DNA from: Hyparrhenia diplandra | Taxonomy: Eukaryota > Streptophyta > Magnoliopsida > Poales > Poaceae | Assembly (NCBI GenBank): GCA_015847255.1 | Contig: JADLZK010007840.1 | Location: 558,001 to 622,000, forward strand | Reading direction: 5' to 3' | Length of the DNA stretch: 64,000 nucleotides | Shown: piece after piece, positions 10,972-23,461 of the stretch | Position numbering within the stretch: position 1 is the first letter of the stretch | Layout: each line of letters opens with the position of its first letter | Position numbers and translations under genes: made by a program | Notes under the pieces: model-generated | Told to the model about the DNA's origin: nothing | What the model saw: only the letters and a program-made list of their open reading frames with translations | Database searches by the model: none

Positions 10972-11600
10972 GCTCCACCTTTAGCTCGCTCTCCATGCCA
11001 CACACTCCAATCACAAGCATTTCCTTCTTACCTCTTTTCCATAGCGTACTGACACAAAATTAACAAATTTCATGTGAAGGTTTGAAGAGTGCTCAGCAAA
11101 TCCGTTTACCTAAGAATTACTTCAAGGATTTTCGCAAAAAAAAAAGAATTATTTCAGGCATGGGACGCACTGGGATGGAACAGAGGAGTACGAGAATGAG
11201 GATGGGCATTTCTAACAGACATGGCTAGTCTTGTTTATCACAACTGCTAAGCACCACCCAATTTCACGGAGTTGACTGGCCTACGATTTGTGGGACCATG
11301 AAGCTGAGATGGATTGGAGTGAGAAAAAAACTGGATTCGCGTCCGAAATCTGCATTTCAGGGGGATGTCATGACAACGAACCATGAAAACCATAGAGCGA
11401 ATATTTGTTAAGGGTTCGGAATAGTTAGTACAAATATTCGTGGACTGAAATGCAGTGGACCATGAATCCCTTGCTGCTCAGAGACGAACCGTGTGCCAGG
11501 GACGAACCATGTGCCCATCCAAAGCTTTTAAATTTCTTGATATATGGAGTTAAGGGGGAAAATTTCATGATTTACCAAAGATATATAAATATATATTTGC
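10972..11600 (+). ncRNA. 21-PHAS-like unit, family C (miR2118 site 11155-11176)
   Basis: TATATAAG at 10972-10979, site 183 bp downstream, core GGCATGGGACGCACTGGGAT (15 of 20). The downstream block 'cccaatttcacggagttgac' starts near 11,258. A poly-A run just before the site (11,136-11,145) is peculiar to this copy. Confidence 0.6.
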
Positions 11601-11619
11601 AATATTTATCACTGCAACA

Positions 11620-11686
11620 TATAAGAAGCTCCATCCCTGGCACAATGCCATTTCATATTTCCTTTGCATACAGCCAGGAATATTAA
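11620..11686 (+). promoter_or_regulatory. Family D promoter and leader, site lost at a MITE insertion
   Basis: TATAAG (11620-11625) and the D leader ('ctccatccctggcacaatgcc', then 'cctttgcata') are intact. Where the site should follow, a Tourist-like MITE pair begins at 11,687, and D tail sequence resumes at 11,914. The miR2118 site is therefore missing from this D unit. Confidence 0.55.
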
Positions 11687-11913
11687 GGCCCTGTCTGGGA
11701 CCGCGATTAGCGTCGCATTTCCGCCAAGAGAGCGAATTAAGGCTGCCAAACGCCTTAAGGCCCTGTTTGGGACGCTGCGTTCGCTGCTCGCCCCCGCAAC
11801 GCCAATCGTGGGATTTGAACTGGGCGACGAATAACCGCAGAAAGCGACCTCCAAGCCGTGTTGCTTGTTACGTTGCTTTCGCGATTTTGTCCCTAGCCAT
11901 CCCAAACAGGGCC
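11687..11913. mobile_element. Tourist-like MITE pair (TIR GGCCCTGTTTGGGA)
   Basis: The inner element, 11759-11913 (155 bp), starts GGCCCTGTTTGGGAC, ends with the inverted complement 'tcccaaacagggcc' and is flanked by TAA on both sides (11756-11758 and 11914-11916). A second left end (GGCCCTGTCTGGGACC at 11687, also after TAA) lies 72 bp upstream, so one copy is nested in or beside another. A 3-bp TAA duplication is the PIF/Harbinger (Tourist) pattern. Confidence 0.7.
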
Positions 11914-12500
11914 TAAGCTTCATAGTTCAGGCAAAAGATTCTAAGATAGTATATTTCGGATTTCATTACATGTACCACCGCCCCATAAAGTGATGCTTTG
12001 GACATCAACATGAACCTGTTGAAGTACAACTGAATTTTCCACCATTTTCTATCACTGGTATAGAAAGCGATACCACTACTGGTTAAATCAAAATCAACTA
12101 GCATAACTTGTCATTGTTGGTTGTTCAAATCCTGCAGTGATAGCTTCTAGTCGCTATCAGTTGCTTCGATACCACTCGGCATAATAAATTATCTCCGTCA
12201 GTTCATATTATAGCTAAGAAAAAGCATAACATTTTTCATTTCATTGCAGCCCTGTTGGTTACTAGAATCAAGAACCATGCACTTCGTCACGTCAAATGGA
12301 TAGCTATTTAGTTATTGTCTTGGACCTTAGTTGTCAACCTGTAATGAGTTTATTATTTAATGTTTGTTTTGTTTAAGTTTGAAATGATGATTCTTTGTTG
12401 AAAGAAGTTCAAGCTGGAATTTTCCATTATATTAAAAACGATCCCAGCTCAAGACCTGCATTTTCCGCAACTCAAGACATGACAATGATACTACAATTGA
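11914..12500 (+). other. Family D tail with CACTA-like subterminal motifs
   Basis: It matches the D tails at 14.85, 33.88, 35.92 and 48.30 kb ('cacgcaaaagattctaagatagtat', then 'gaattttccaccattt.tatcactggtat'). From about 12,050 come motifs such as 'gataccactactggtta' and 'cctgcagtgatag', reminiscent of CACTA subterminal repeats. It has no coding frame and is probably the 3' part of a D transcript. Confidence 0.4.
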
Positions 12501-13070
12501 CAAGCTCTAACTATGGCCTCTGACCGGCAGCCTCAGTGCACACGAATTAGAGATCTCAGCGCTGAGTGGAGCTGCAGCAGAGCCTCTTCCTCTGATTCAA
12601 CACCATTTTCCAGGTTGTACACAGGGCACTTCCTATCCTTGGGGGCACTTTTGTCATCCTCCTCAGCCTCAGATCAGCCAAGCGACAGGCGGTGCTGGTG
12701 CCTACCTCGACTAGCCAGCCCGGCATGCCTCGACTAACTTGTGCTCTCTCGGGTGCTGTTGTCCTCAGGTTACCAGAACTGGAGCCAGAACAAGTACTAG
12801 AAAGGAGGTGGAAGTACTGCCCTATAGCCTAACACTGCTCTTTCCGACACCTCCAAGTCCTAGTAGTGAGTTCCGAAATGAAATGGTTAAGAAGAAAATT
12901 GAATGACTATGTGCATTGATTTTTGTTCCTATACAACATTTATGCATGATACATGTGACACTCAGTGCAGCGAAAGAGAGCTTCTCGTATATATAGGATC
13001 CATCAAAACTGTCACAACGCAAGGATTGAATGTCTTATATATATTGATTGGAGGGAAGTGTACTAGTCAC
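12501..13070. other. Segment X, copy 1 (between families D and E/C)
   Basis: Segment X recurs at 15.13-15.75 kb and, interrupted, at 48.87-50.49 kb. On the + strand I recognise no protein. On the minus strand, bases 12840-12860 read as codons for GLGGVGK, a P-loop-like heptapeptide. This copy is followed by a second C unit, so C-D-X is duplicated in array copy 1. Confidence 0.4.
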
Positions 13071-13481
13071 TGACGAGGTCCTCTGTTTGGATAAAATTCT
13101 ACCTGATATTTGCATATACATGCAACCAGCTTGTTTTAACCCATTTTAATTCGGCATCTCAAACTTTTCATCACCGAATCAAAATGCACTGATGACAGCT
13201 TTGCTGTGCTACCCATATAGTGCATGATCTATTCTCAAATTATCAAGCAACTTCGTTGTAGTCCAATAATATGCGTCAAGATGGATAGATGACTACGTAA
13301 AGTAGCAAACGAGCAAGCTATATATGATCTGTTACTGAAAAGGTGGATATGCACATTTGACATTTGACGTTTAAAGTAGTAGTATAATCTTTTGTACTGT
13401 ACGTTCCTCAGAAAACATAAATTGGAAGCATGTTACAAACCTATAAGAGTTGTAGAACAAATGTTCAATGCTCATCCATCT

Positions 13482-14092
13482 TATATAAGAAGCTCCACCA
13501 GTTTAGCTTGCTCCCCATGCCACACGCTCCAACCACAAACATTTCCTTCATGCTTACCTCTTTACCTTAGCGTAATGGCACAAAAATAACAACTTTCACG
13601 GGATGGTTTGATGAGTGCTGGGCAGATTCGTCTACCTAAGAACCAGAGGTCCAGGTATTACTTCAGGGATGGGACGCACTGGGATAGAACAGAGGAGTAT
13701 GAGAATCGGGATATGTATTTCTGACAGACATGGTCTCGTTGATCACAACTGCTAGCCAGTTGCCTAATTTCACAAAGTTGACCAGCCTGCGATTTGTGGG
13801 ACCACAAAGCCAGATCCATCAGCATTTCAGGGGATATGATGACAACGAACCATCAACACAGTTGCTAATCGGGATATGCTTTTTTATTCATGTATAAACT
13901 ACTCCACCTATTAGTACGATCAGTTGGTAAAAAAACTATGTACACCTTCAACACAGTCGGTCAGTAATTGTCATAATGGATGTGATTCGATAAATATGTG
14001 AATATATGTGGTGGTATAAAACTGGAGTCCATTATACTTAAGGCACTTACACAGACTGCAATTATCGCCTGTTGACAACTTGACATAACTTT
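13482..14092 (+). ncRNA. 21-PHAS-like unit, family C, second copy (miR2118 site 13664-13685)
   Basis: TATATAAG at 13482-13489, site 182 bp downstream, core GGGATGGGACGCACTGGGAT (15 of 20). The downstream block 'ttgcctaatttcacaaagtt' starts at 13,760, 84 nt after the predicted cut. The tail 'actatgtacaccttcaacac' matches 47.35 kb. Confidence 0.62.
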
Positions 14093-14094
14093 AT

Positions 14095-14200
14095 ATGAAT
14101 TCTTTTTTTTTTCTTGAAAATGTAGGAGTGCGCTTCATTATATTAAGATCAAAAAGGGGAAGAAACCCCTTACAACACACACCACACCAAAACCTGGCAC
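14095..14200 (-). mobile_element. Short LINE 3'-end remnant, present before the duplication
   Basis: A poly-T run at 14,103-14,112 is followed by 'gaaaatgtaggagtgcgctt' and 'ggggaagaaacccctt'. This looks like the reverse complement of a LINE 3' end with its poly-A tail. The same remnant occurs at about 47,520-47,605 in front of the D unit there, so it was inserted before that segment duplicated. It occupies the place where the D TATA box should be. Confidence 0.45.
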
Positions 14201-15130
14201 AATGCCACTTCACATTTCCATTGCATACTGACACAACCAATTTTCAAGGATGGTGGAAGGAAGCCAGAAAAATTCATCTACCTTATTTTTCATAACCATC
14301 AGGATGATGTCCATGTATTGGAATGGGATGCGCTGAGGAAGAAAAGAGGAGAGTCTCAAGCATGAATTTCAAATTAAGAGAGAGACTTATGCAGGTGGAC
14401 TCTCAAATGAGTAGGGACTCTGTGCACCTTGTCATGTAGACTCAAAATTATTTCGTTAATTGTGGCAATATGTTAGCTTCAAATGTTTTAGGCAAGCAGT
14501 TATCCATTGGCAACTCAATTACCTCACTTCATGATATTGCAACTTGGAAGCATCAAACATTGTTCTCAGTGTGCTTCAATTCTACTCTTTGTTCTTGTTC
14601 CTCTTCTGATAGAGGTTTATGCATTTTTTTTTCTCGGTGAAAGATCAAGCCTTCAACCAACAATAACTATGGCATGCATCTCCAATATGCAATATATATT
14701 TCTTATTGTAGTGCCAAAGACTGCAGGAGCATGTTCTACAACAATAACCTCGGATATTTCAGCACTTGCTTATAATCTTGAAACAATAATCATTGTTTAC
14801 CTTAAAATGCACAATCAACTATGATTTTGTAACTTATTAAGCTTCGTACGTTGTTCACGCAAAAGATTCTAAGATAGTATTTTTTCGGATTTCATTACAA
14901 GTACCACCAGCCTAAAAGTGATGCTTTGCACATCAATATGAACCTGTTGAAGTATAAATGAATTTTCCACCATTTTTTATCACTGGTATAGAAAGAGATA
15001 CCACTACTGGTTATACCAAAACTGTGGATGGGTTACTGTACATAGAACCGATCACCCGATATTAAAGAAGGATCTTAAAGAAGGATCCCAGTTCAAGACC
15101 CTGCATATTCCGCAACTCAAGATAGGACAT
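14201..15130 (+). ncRNA. 21-PHAS-like unit, family D (weak miR2118 site 14318-14339)
   Basis: The leader 'cctggcacaatgccacttcac' is intact, but the TATA box was displaced by the LINE remnant. Core GGAATGGGATGCGCTGAGGA matches 14 of 20. The half that pairs with the miRNA 3' end is perfect through nine bases and the other half has decayed. The D tail follows to the CACTA-like motifs near 15,000. Confidence 0.45.
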
Positions 15131-15673
15131 GGATGCTGCAATTGACAATCTCTAACTGTGGCCTCTGACCTGCAGCCTCCATGCACACAAAGTAGAGATC
15201 TCAGCTCTGGAAGAACGTGCAGCAGAGCCTCTTCCTTAGATTCGACAGCATCTTTTTTGGTTTTACAGAGGGCACTTCCTATCTTTCGGTCACATTCGTC
15301 ATATCCTCCTCGCCATCAGATCAGACAAGCGGCGGGCGGTGCTGGTGCTCACCTCAACTATGCGCAGCCGGCATGCCTCAACGGACTTGTGCTCCCTTGG
15401 GCGCTGTTGTCCTCTGGTTACGAGAACTGGAACCAGAACAAGTACTAGAAAGGAGGCTAGGCTAACACTGATCTTTCCGACACCTCCAAATCCTAGTAGT
15501 GCGTTGAACCGAAACAAAACAGTTAAGAAGAAAAATTGAACAACTATATGCCATGATTTTTGTTCCTATACAACATCTGTGCATGATACAATAAGTGACA
15601 CTCACTGCAGTGAAAGGGAGCTCATCATATATATAGGATCCATCTACACTGTCACAGCACGAGGATTGAATGT

Positions 15674-15675
<2 letters not shown>
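15131..15675. other. Segment X, copy 2
   Basis: Paralogous to 12.50-13.07 kb. Bases 15473-15493 read on the minus strand as codons for GFGGVGK, inside a short minus-strand frame (15299-15517) that shows no further kinase or NB-ARC motif. The + strand has two overlapping short frames that are not conserved with copy 1, so I read it as non-coding sequence on the + strand. Confidence 0.4.

Positions 15676-15707
<32 letters not shown>
15676..15707. repeat. (TA)n microsatellite
   Basis: Sixteen TA units. The paralogous positions near 13,033 and 50,455 have only a short 'tatata' stretch or none, so it expanded in this copy. Confidence 0.9.
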
Positions 15708-15708
<1 letters not shown>

Positions 15709-16315
15709 ATTGGAGGGTTGTGTACTAGTGACGTGGTCCTCTGTATGGATAAAATTTTATTTGATATTTGCACCATTCTAGTATACATGCAACTATCTTG
15801 TTTTAACCCATTTTAATTCGGGATCTCAACCTTTTCGTCACTGAATCAAAATGCACCGATGACTGCTTGATTTTTTTTTTTTGTTACTATACAACAGGGA
15901 TGAAACATCCATGACAAACTAAGTGCCCAAAGACCCTTGCTGTCAGCGCTAGCGCTTGGACACGTGGCAATTTGGAGGCCAAGATTAAAAATCTCAAGTA
16001 CCTCTTTGTTAAACTAAAGGAATCAGTATATATATTTTTCAAATAACAATAAATATTAAACTCGAACTAATTATTTATATCGCTGAAAAAATGTGAGAAG
16101 GAAATATTAGTACATTGTATCACTGAAAGGATATGCACCGCATTAAGATTAACAAAACTGATATTATGTGAACAATTTACTGACAACTGAAAGTACAAAA
16201 ACTACCAAATTTTCTACTCTTATCCTGAAAACAAAAATGCATGCGGAGCAATGTTAGAAACTTAATTGTACAACACTTATTTGTAGAACAAACGTAAGCT
16301 ATCGCCCATCCAACA
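15708..16315. promoter_or_regulatory. Upstream region of family E
   Basis: Closely matches 50.49-51.11 kb, including 'agcgctagcgcttggacacg' (an inverted AGCGCTAGCGCT core), a poly-T run and 'cactgaaaggatatgcaccgc'. The block GTAGAACAAACGTAAGC, then ATCGCCCATCCAAC, precedes the TATA box. It has no coding frame. Confidence 0.45.
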
Positions 16316-17330
16316 TATAAAGGAGCTCCACCATTGGCACCCTCCCACTCCATAAACATTTCCTCCTTTTTGCATTTTCTTTTCATTATACTCACACAAT
16401 GACACAGCCAAAATTTGTGTAATTATTAAACCTCGATGAGTTCCAGTTATATATTGGCATGGGACACACTGGGATCGAAAATAGGAGTCTCAAAATAAGG
16501 CCAGTATTTCTTGAACCTACCGTCTTAACGAAATACATGCAATGTGCTTGTTCACGGAAAACAAATCGTTGCTTGTGAATCTATTGCCCATCTTCACGAA
16601 GCTGACCGGCCTGCAATTTGAAGCGAAGCAGCTCAAATGCACGCGCCCAGTATTGCCAATGTTACTAGTTTGCTCGCTCTGCTCCAGGCTCCCAGGCCTA
16701 CCAAGCATCACACCTAGGGCTGCTTGCCGAAGGTGGCTATGAGCCCACCTGCGCTAGCCAAGGCTGAGGAAGAAGAAGACGCCGAAGGGAACTGCTCCGT
16801 GTTTGACAACACGTGAATCGGCTCTGTGTGTATGAAGTTGTTAAGGTCTCAGTTGTCCCACCAGTGGATTACCTGGTGATTAGCGCTACACGAGTTGCCT
16901 CTGATGCCATAATCAGATAATTGTGATGTAGGAGCTTTGGGCTGGTCGGGTATAAGTACCAAGTATAACGACCTGTAAAAGAGGACCTGAATGCTGAATG
17001 TCTGAACCCATCCTATCCATTCTGTTCTACTGCCTAATTGCAACTCCATCATTACGATTGGTGTGGGCCGGATCTTGTCATCCAGTTGGAGATGGCAGGA
17101 CAACACAGTTCGAGAACATCAACAAGACAGGTGCCTACGAAGTCTTCAGAACCTTGCTTGAGCAGACACAGAAGGTGGCGGAGCACGCACCACCACCTCT
17201 ACCACGACCACCACCGAATGGCTTGATGCTCGAAGCCACCGGCACACTGATCTTCATTTGGTGGGAAGGACCAGAAGGCACACGTGCACCACATGTATGA
17301 TCCACTGCTGATCATGTTCAAATTTTCCTA
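16316..17330 (+). ncRNA. 21-PHAS-like unit, family E (miR2118 site 16454-16475)
   Basis: TATAAA at 16316-16321, site 138 bp downstream, core GGCATGGGACACACTGGGAT (14 of 20). The TATA-to-site spacing is the same as in the E unit at 51.1 kb. The body ('tgcttgccgaaggtggctat', 'gtggattacctggtgattag') is shared with 51.5-51.8 kb. The short frame at 16542-16742 is similar in both copies but differs by indels. Confidence 0.57.
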
Positions 17331-17624
17331 CGCGATCATGTTCAAATGGACTTGTAGAGGAGCATGCTTAGGAGCCATAAACACTAATGCACTTTCGGAT
17401 ATGACTTTGCAGCCTATTAAACTGAGTACATTGCTCACTGAAAGGGTATGCACTACTTTAATATATTGATATTCTGTGCAGGCAACTGAGAGTAGAACTA
17501 GTAGCAATCTTTTCTGCTCTTCTCCGAAAAACATAATTAATGCGAAGCACTGTCAGAAACTTAATTATAGATCATATGTATGCAGCTACCTAGCTACCTG
17601 GTATCAGCTGTCACCCATCCAAAA

Positions 17625-18085
17625 TATAAAGAAGCTCCGCCCTTGGCACGCTTCCACTCCATAAACATGTCCTCCTTTTTCGAATTTCCTTTGGATATGA
17701 CACAATCAAAATTTGTCTACACATTCATGGATGATTCCAGTTATGCATGGGGATGGGATGCACAGGGATTGAAGATAGGTGTCAGAGACACAATAGAAGT
17801 ATGTGTAACAGACATGATCTCATCGATCTTAAGCGAGCTGTCCAACCCAAAGAAGCTGATTGGCCATGGATTTGCATTGACTACAGCAGAAACTAGCATG
17901 TTAGCCATCTTATCAAATGAACGAGACTGCTAACTTCGAGGAGGCAGGTCATTGGAGAGATGATGGTATCGAACCAGTAAAAGAAGGTGGCATTCAACCT
18001 CAGTGAGTCAACCTCCAACTTTGGAGCCAGTAACGCGATGATGCCGCGTGCAAGGAATGAATTTGTTAAAGACAATACTATCTAG
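17625..18085 (+). ncRNA. 21-PHAS-like unit, family F (miR2118 site 17748-17769)
   Basis: TATAAA at 17625-17630, site 123 bp downstream, core GGGATGGGATGCACAGGGAT (15 of 20). The downstream block 'ctgtccaacccaaagaagct' starts at 17,838, 78 nt after the predicted cut. A 117-aa frame spans the site here, but the other F copies break it, so I do not call it a protein. Confidence 0.6.
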
Positions 18086-18389
18086 TAGTAAAATAAAATG
18101 TAGCCTTTCAAGAAAAAATAAACAAAATGTCGGAATACCATGACAGTACAAACAAATGAGAAGGAAATACAAGCACATTTCTAGAAAACTCCAAAGCAAT
18201 ATAATTCTATCATAGAAACTGCATCCACTACATTAATATTATCATATTATGTGCAGAATTTACTGAAAATAAAAGTAGATTACTAGCATTATTTTCTACA
18301 CTTCTCTAGAAAACATAAATGTGAAAGCACTCTTAGAAACTTTATTGTTGACGAATGCACATACCTAACTACCTATCACCCAGACAGCA

Positions 18390-19014
18390 TATAAAGAAGC
18401 TCCATCCTTAGCATGCTTCAACTCCATAAACTTTTTGCTCGTTATCACCTTTCCTTTGCATATGATGACTTAATCGAAAAGAGAGGGCTTAGCAATTTCT
18501 GGCTATGTATGGGGATGATTTCCAGTTATGTATGGGGATAGGACGTCTTTGGGATAGAAGAGAGGGATCAAACAAACCAACGAAGATTTGTAATGCAGAA
18601 CCACGATCTCGTCTATGGCAAACAAGCTGCTCAAGTGCTCATCCAAATGAAGTCGCCCAGCGATCTGCATTGGACTGCAATGGAATCAAACAAGCATGTA
18701 TGCCGTCTTGCCATTTTCAACGAGGTTGTGAACTTCAATCAGGCAGGTCGTAGGAGAGATGGTGATGTCAAAAGGAAAAGATGGCGGCATTGTTTCTCAG
18801 CCTGTCCTCTATAGAAATCCTATTGAGCGTAAAAACCCGGGGCGGACTTTTCGGATATGCTTATGTTCAACGAGGCCATCAGTGCTTTAGGCTTGGTTCA
18901 GATTTCTCTCAAAGACCAACAATTTACTTCGATTAACAAGCAACTTCCGCTGTTGTTAGACAGACTTGATAGTTTTTATAGCGCCTAGCTGCATAATCGC
19001 TTATCCTAAAGCTA
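18390..19014 (+). ncRNA. 21-PHAS-like unit, second family F (degenerate site 18533-18555), split by a LINE
   Basis: TATAAA at 18390-18395. The site has drifted (GGGATAGGACGTC then TTTGGGAT, with an extra base), and its sister at 52,584 has lost the same residues. After about 18,840 the unit runs into a LINE endonuclease fragment ('gccatcagtgctttaggctt'). That fragment is cut at 19,015 by a full-length LINE and resumes at 27,281. Confidence 0.5.
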
Positions 19015-19473
19015 ATGTTTTTTACCTAGCTCGCCCGCCCTCCCGTCGCCGCCTTCGCCCTCCCTGCCGGCCAGAGCCCCCGCGCGCCGTCCCGTCGGCC
19101 GCCCGCCTCTGCAACCCCCTGCCCGCCCGGTGTCGCCTACAAGCTCGGTCCCGCAAGTAGCGACTCCAGCTGTTCCTGCCGACGCTATCCGGCCCATGGC
19201 TCCCGTTCGGCGATGAGCTGGATGATGGCGGTCGGCGAGGCTGTAAGCGCATAGCGGCGTATGGTGTGGTGGCTGGTGGCTGTTTGGAGCCTGGCGATGG
19301 GCGACGGGCGATGCACTCATGACTCGGAGTGCTAGAGCAGATCAGCTGCTCGACAGATTGCCCCATAGCTTGGTGCCGCGGCAAGCTACCTTCACCCGTC
19401 GTCAAGCCCCGCTGCCCGACCGCCCGTCGGCGAGCGGCGCATTTAGCTCGCTACGGGCTGGGTTCCACCGATC

Positions 19474-22400
19474 ATGGAGCACCTCGGCATCAGCCAACGC
19501 CCTGGCGTGGGTGTAGCGAAGGTCATCAAGAACAAGTTCGGCAGCACGGTGACGCCTATCTCCCGTGCCCATCCGTTCTTCCTGGTTGCCTCCTTTGGCG
19601 GCTGTAAGTTTAAGCTTTCCATCGCTCTTTGTTGGCTGGCTCTCCAGGCCACCATCGAGCCCGACCCTTGACTTTGATGTTCTTCAGCTTTCCGACAGAG
19701 TGTTTCGTTTTTCGTTTGCTTCCAAGTGGGTGGGTTTTCATGTTGTTAATTTGCGTTCTTTCGAGTGTTTCGAGTTCAAGATATTCTTCCATCTCTGGGG
19801 TTTTGGTGGTCCAGATTGGACCAAAGAATGGCGTCTGTTTTGTGCTGAAGAAGAAGCTTCCTGGATCCCTGTGCACAAACCGTCTTCGTATTCAAAAACC
19901 TTCCTTGCTTCTGGCAAATCGTTCGCCGATGTGGTTAGATCAGTCCCTTTGACAGGAGCAAATGCTACACCTATCCAGATTCGATCGAGTTGTTTGGACA
20001 AAGGGAAGCAGTCAGTTGGGCAAGGTCATCAGCATGAGGGTGGGTCCATGAGTAAACTTTTGAATTTCGATTTGAATTTAGGTGGGGAGGTGACGGTCGG
20101 TCAGAGCACCCCCGACAAAAATCTTTTTTTCTCTGGAAGGAGGGCCGGGATTTGCTCTAGATGTCCGTACGTCGGAAGGCCATGCTAGGGAGGAGTGCAA
20201 CTCGGCCATTAGATGCCCGGCTTGCTTGGGCAAGGGACATATTTTTGTCAAGCTGCGGGGGCTACCGGGTTTTGAGGGAAAAAGACCGAAGGCCACTGGA
20301 TAAGGGGGTAGAAAGGATCTTTGACTCTAATTCACAACAGATTGCAATGACTTAGCATACGCAGCTTAGTGGGCGGCGCACAGCCCACGTAACGTTCATG
20401 AGTATCGGGCCAGGCAACAAAATCCCACCGATCAACAGCTGCCGATCGGGGAGCCAATAGATTTTCAGGTTGATTTAGAGCTTAGATTGACAAGTGGGGC
20501 AGAGAAGCGGATGGCCCACGGGTTAGAGAGGGAGCAGGATTTATTCAAGAAGCTTTTGCATGACCTCTCGTCCTCCCAGGGACAACCCCCAAACAATAAC
20601 TCCATCTCCCACCCCGGAAAAACCCGGTCACCTCCCCCCGCTCCACACGCTTCACTCTTCACCCAAGCTCGGTGGCCTTCGGTGAGCTCAAAGAACACCA
20701 AGACATGGCTTACCAGCGTGCAGATCCGAACCCCTTCAGGCTGGCTGGGATACACGTGCTGAACATCCCCAACCGCCCGGTCATGGTCAGGACCATGGCA
20801 CCAAGGAGGCCAAGAGCAAGAAACGAGAACCTAGCCATCGTCACGATTCACCCCATACCTGGTAATGTGCTTCACTTCCCTGTGGTAGAAGAGGTTATCA
20901 GAGACTTCTGTCAGGATAGAAGGGTACAGATACAAGAAGTTCAGAGGAGTCATCTAGGTCAGGCTTATGTAAGGTTTCGGAATGATTATGATCGTGATCG
21001 AATGATCATAGATAGTCCACATCTGTTTGAGGGGTCCTACTTTACTTTTGTGCGGCATAACCAGGGTAGAAATTGGAGGAGCCTAAATTTCAATCATGAA
21101 TGTTTGATTATGATGATGGGTTTGCCGGAAGAATATTATGAGGATGAATTTGTGGATGCAGTCCTGGGGCCTTTTGCTAGAATGATAACATGGTACAAGG
21201 AGAAAACAGTTATTGACACTACGGTTGTCACCAGGCTGATTGTCAAAGCCAGGGTGGTGGAGCTAGAGGATATCCCTCACTTCTCTGTGTTCTCTGATAG
21301 CCCAGGATACAATGGTCAGTCCTGGTCTGTGCAATGTGACATCCTGCAACACGAGAACATTGGCCAAGAAGCCCCTCAGGAAGAGGCTGTGCCTGAGCTG
21401 CCTGATGATGGTCCAATGCTCTATGATTTCTTTGGTTTGGGTCAAGCTGTCCTAGCACCTGTGCCACGGCAAGCTCAAGATGAACAAATGGTACCGGAAG
21501 ATCAAAATCTGAACATCCAGAACAACCAAAACCTGCCAGGTTGGGATGCCTGGCCTGAACACCAGGGCAATCAGCAACAGTTCAATCTGAATCAGATGCC
21601 GGTGGCCATCCAACAAGACCTGAATGAAGTACCAGCAGAAGAGGATCCAATGGAAATGGTGATCGATCCAGCAGCAGGTCAGGGGGTTGAACTAATCTTG
21701 CAGATTGCCCAACCAGCCCAAGATCAGCAGCAGGCAGTTGTCCCAGTAATCCAGGAACACTTACAGATCAATCATGAAGATCAGATCTTGATGCCTGCCC
21801 AGTTCCCAGTCATGCAAGTAGAGGAAGAACAGCTGATGGAGCTGGATGAGATCCAGGCCCAAATTGAGGAGCAACAAGCACCTGAAAATCTGAATATCAA
21901 TGTTCAGGTGCAACCGCTACTGATTCAACACTTGGTGAATGAGCGAGGAACATCCGGAGGCTGAACAAGTTGCTGAAAATCAGGGACGAATGCAAAACCA
22001 ACTTGTACCAGAAGCACAGGAGGATGAGCCTCAACAACTGCCCAATAATGCAGAGATTTTACCCCAGCAACAGGTTCAGGAGGACATGGAGTATCAGCCC
22101 AACCAACAGGAGCAGTTGGCACAATGAACCTAGAAGTGCAAGAAGGGGATGATAGCAGTGATCAGAACAAGGAGGTTCAAAGGGCAGATGAGCAGGCAAA
22201 CAGTGTGCAGCACCAAATCCAACACCTTGCCCAACCTGATATAGCAAACCCTCTTCAGGATGACAATCAGCAGGGCCCTGCAGACTCGACCATAGTGCAT
22301 CAGAACATCCAAATTGGAATGGTGAGAACTTTTTTCTTCAATACTCCCCAAGCTCCGAGTATGCTAAAGGATTTGGCGCCAACAAGTTTCAAAACCTTGG

Positions 22401-23041
22401 ACCAGCCCATGGGTGATGGGCAGGCTGAATTCATTTCAGTCCCCAAAGAATGGGCCTCTTTCTTCAAAGCTGTGCTGCAAAACCCGGCCCAACTTAGCTG
22501 GGCCAAAAAATTGATGGAAGCAGGCTTACCTTCAATGCTTGAAATGAGCCCAAAAGGTGTGGAGTCTATCAGTTTGAACAGCCCAAATAGAATGTCTGAT
22601 GATTTAAAGTGTGATTATCTTCTCTCGAACGAAATGGCCAACAAGATAGAAGAGGCCATACCTGAAACCGAGCAAGATGGAACGCTTAGTAACTCCAAGA
22701 AAAGAGGGAGAAAGGGGGAAGAATACCACTCCACTGGTGGAATCATTGGTAAGGAGGAGTGCGAGTCGGGGCAAACTCCAATGGGTTCAAGGCCAAGCCT
22801 TGCATGAAGAATCAGCATCGCATGCTCAAATACCCCACCAACTCGTCACTAGCATCTCTCAAGAAATTGGGGACCTCTCAATGTCGGCTAAAGGGAAGAA
22901 GAGATTGAGGAGGCATTGATGTCTGGGAAGGCTACCCCAGGCACCATTGGAAAGAAGGCTAAGAAGCACACTGTAGAGAAGGAGAAGAACCAGGTGGACA
23001 AGGAGGACAACACAAACCAAGATGATGACGATGCAGAGTGA
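19474..23041 (+). pseudogene. LINE ORF1 (nucleic-acid-binding protein), frameshifted
   Basis: The likely start at 19474 gives MEHLGISQRPGVGVAKVIKN, which looks like a grass LINE ORF1 N-terminus. The frame then shifts near 19,660 (RVFRFSFASKWVGF, FHLWGFGGPDWTKEWRLFC). A Cys-rich CSRC stretch near 20,150 suggests a broken zinc knuckle. A 430-aa frame (20672-21964) follows with an RNA-binding-like region (PIPGNVLHFPVVEEVI, QAYVRFRNDYDRDRMI) and a long Gln/Glu/Pro-rich tail. More frames run to a stop at 23,039-23,041 after a Lys/Asp-rich end. Its role in the family is to coat element RNA. Confidence 0.7.
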
Positions 23042-23461
23042 TGTTTCAAAGCGTAACCCCCGAGTGGTCTGAAGCTCTTGCTCTTTTTGGAGCTCTACCT
23101 TTTATTCCTACTTCTATTTTTCATTTCTCTTTCTTTGAGTAAGTTCGTGTGTTGTATGCCTAGTACCAAGGCTGTCGAAGAGAGTGTGTACCTGTAGTTG
23201 CTCCTGGGTTATTTTGGAGCATCACTTTTCAAATCTTTCCCGCTATTTGTTGTTGGACTCATGTTGCTCTCTTCTAGCTATTTGGTTTTCTCATCTTAAC
23301 ATGCATTTGTTGGCCTCTTGGCCCCTGGCTGCTGTTTGTCTAACAGCCAGTTTTGCTCTACCACCTACTTATCATTTTGACCCTATTGGCTATATTCAAG
23401 TGGCACACCCAAGGGGGTTATTATGCGCCACAACCCTTGAACACAGGCAAGACACAATTAA

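Noticed and set aside
17580..17933. A 117-aa open frame crossing the family F site as a protein gene
   Set aside because: Related units at 4.8, 18.5, 41.9 and 52.6 kb break the frame with indels not divisible by three, and I see no domain. The RNA-level features (TATA box, leader, site) are what is conserved.
19970..20080. An intact host gene upstream of the large LINE frame
   Set aside because: The frames from 19,474 onward (SQRPGVGVAKVIKN, FHLWGFGGPDW) are LINE ORF1 and lie inside the target-site duplications.
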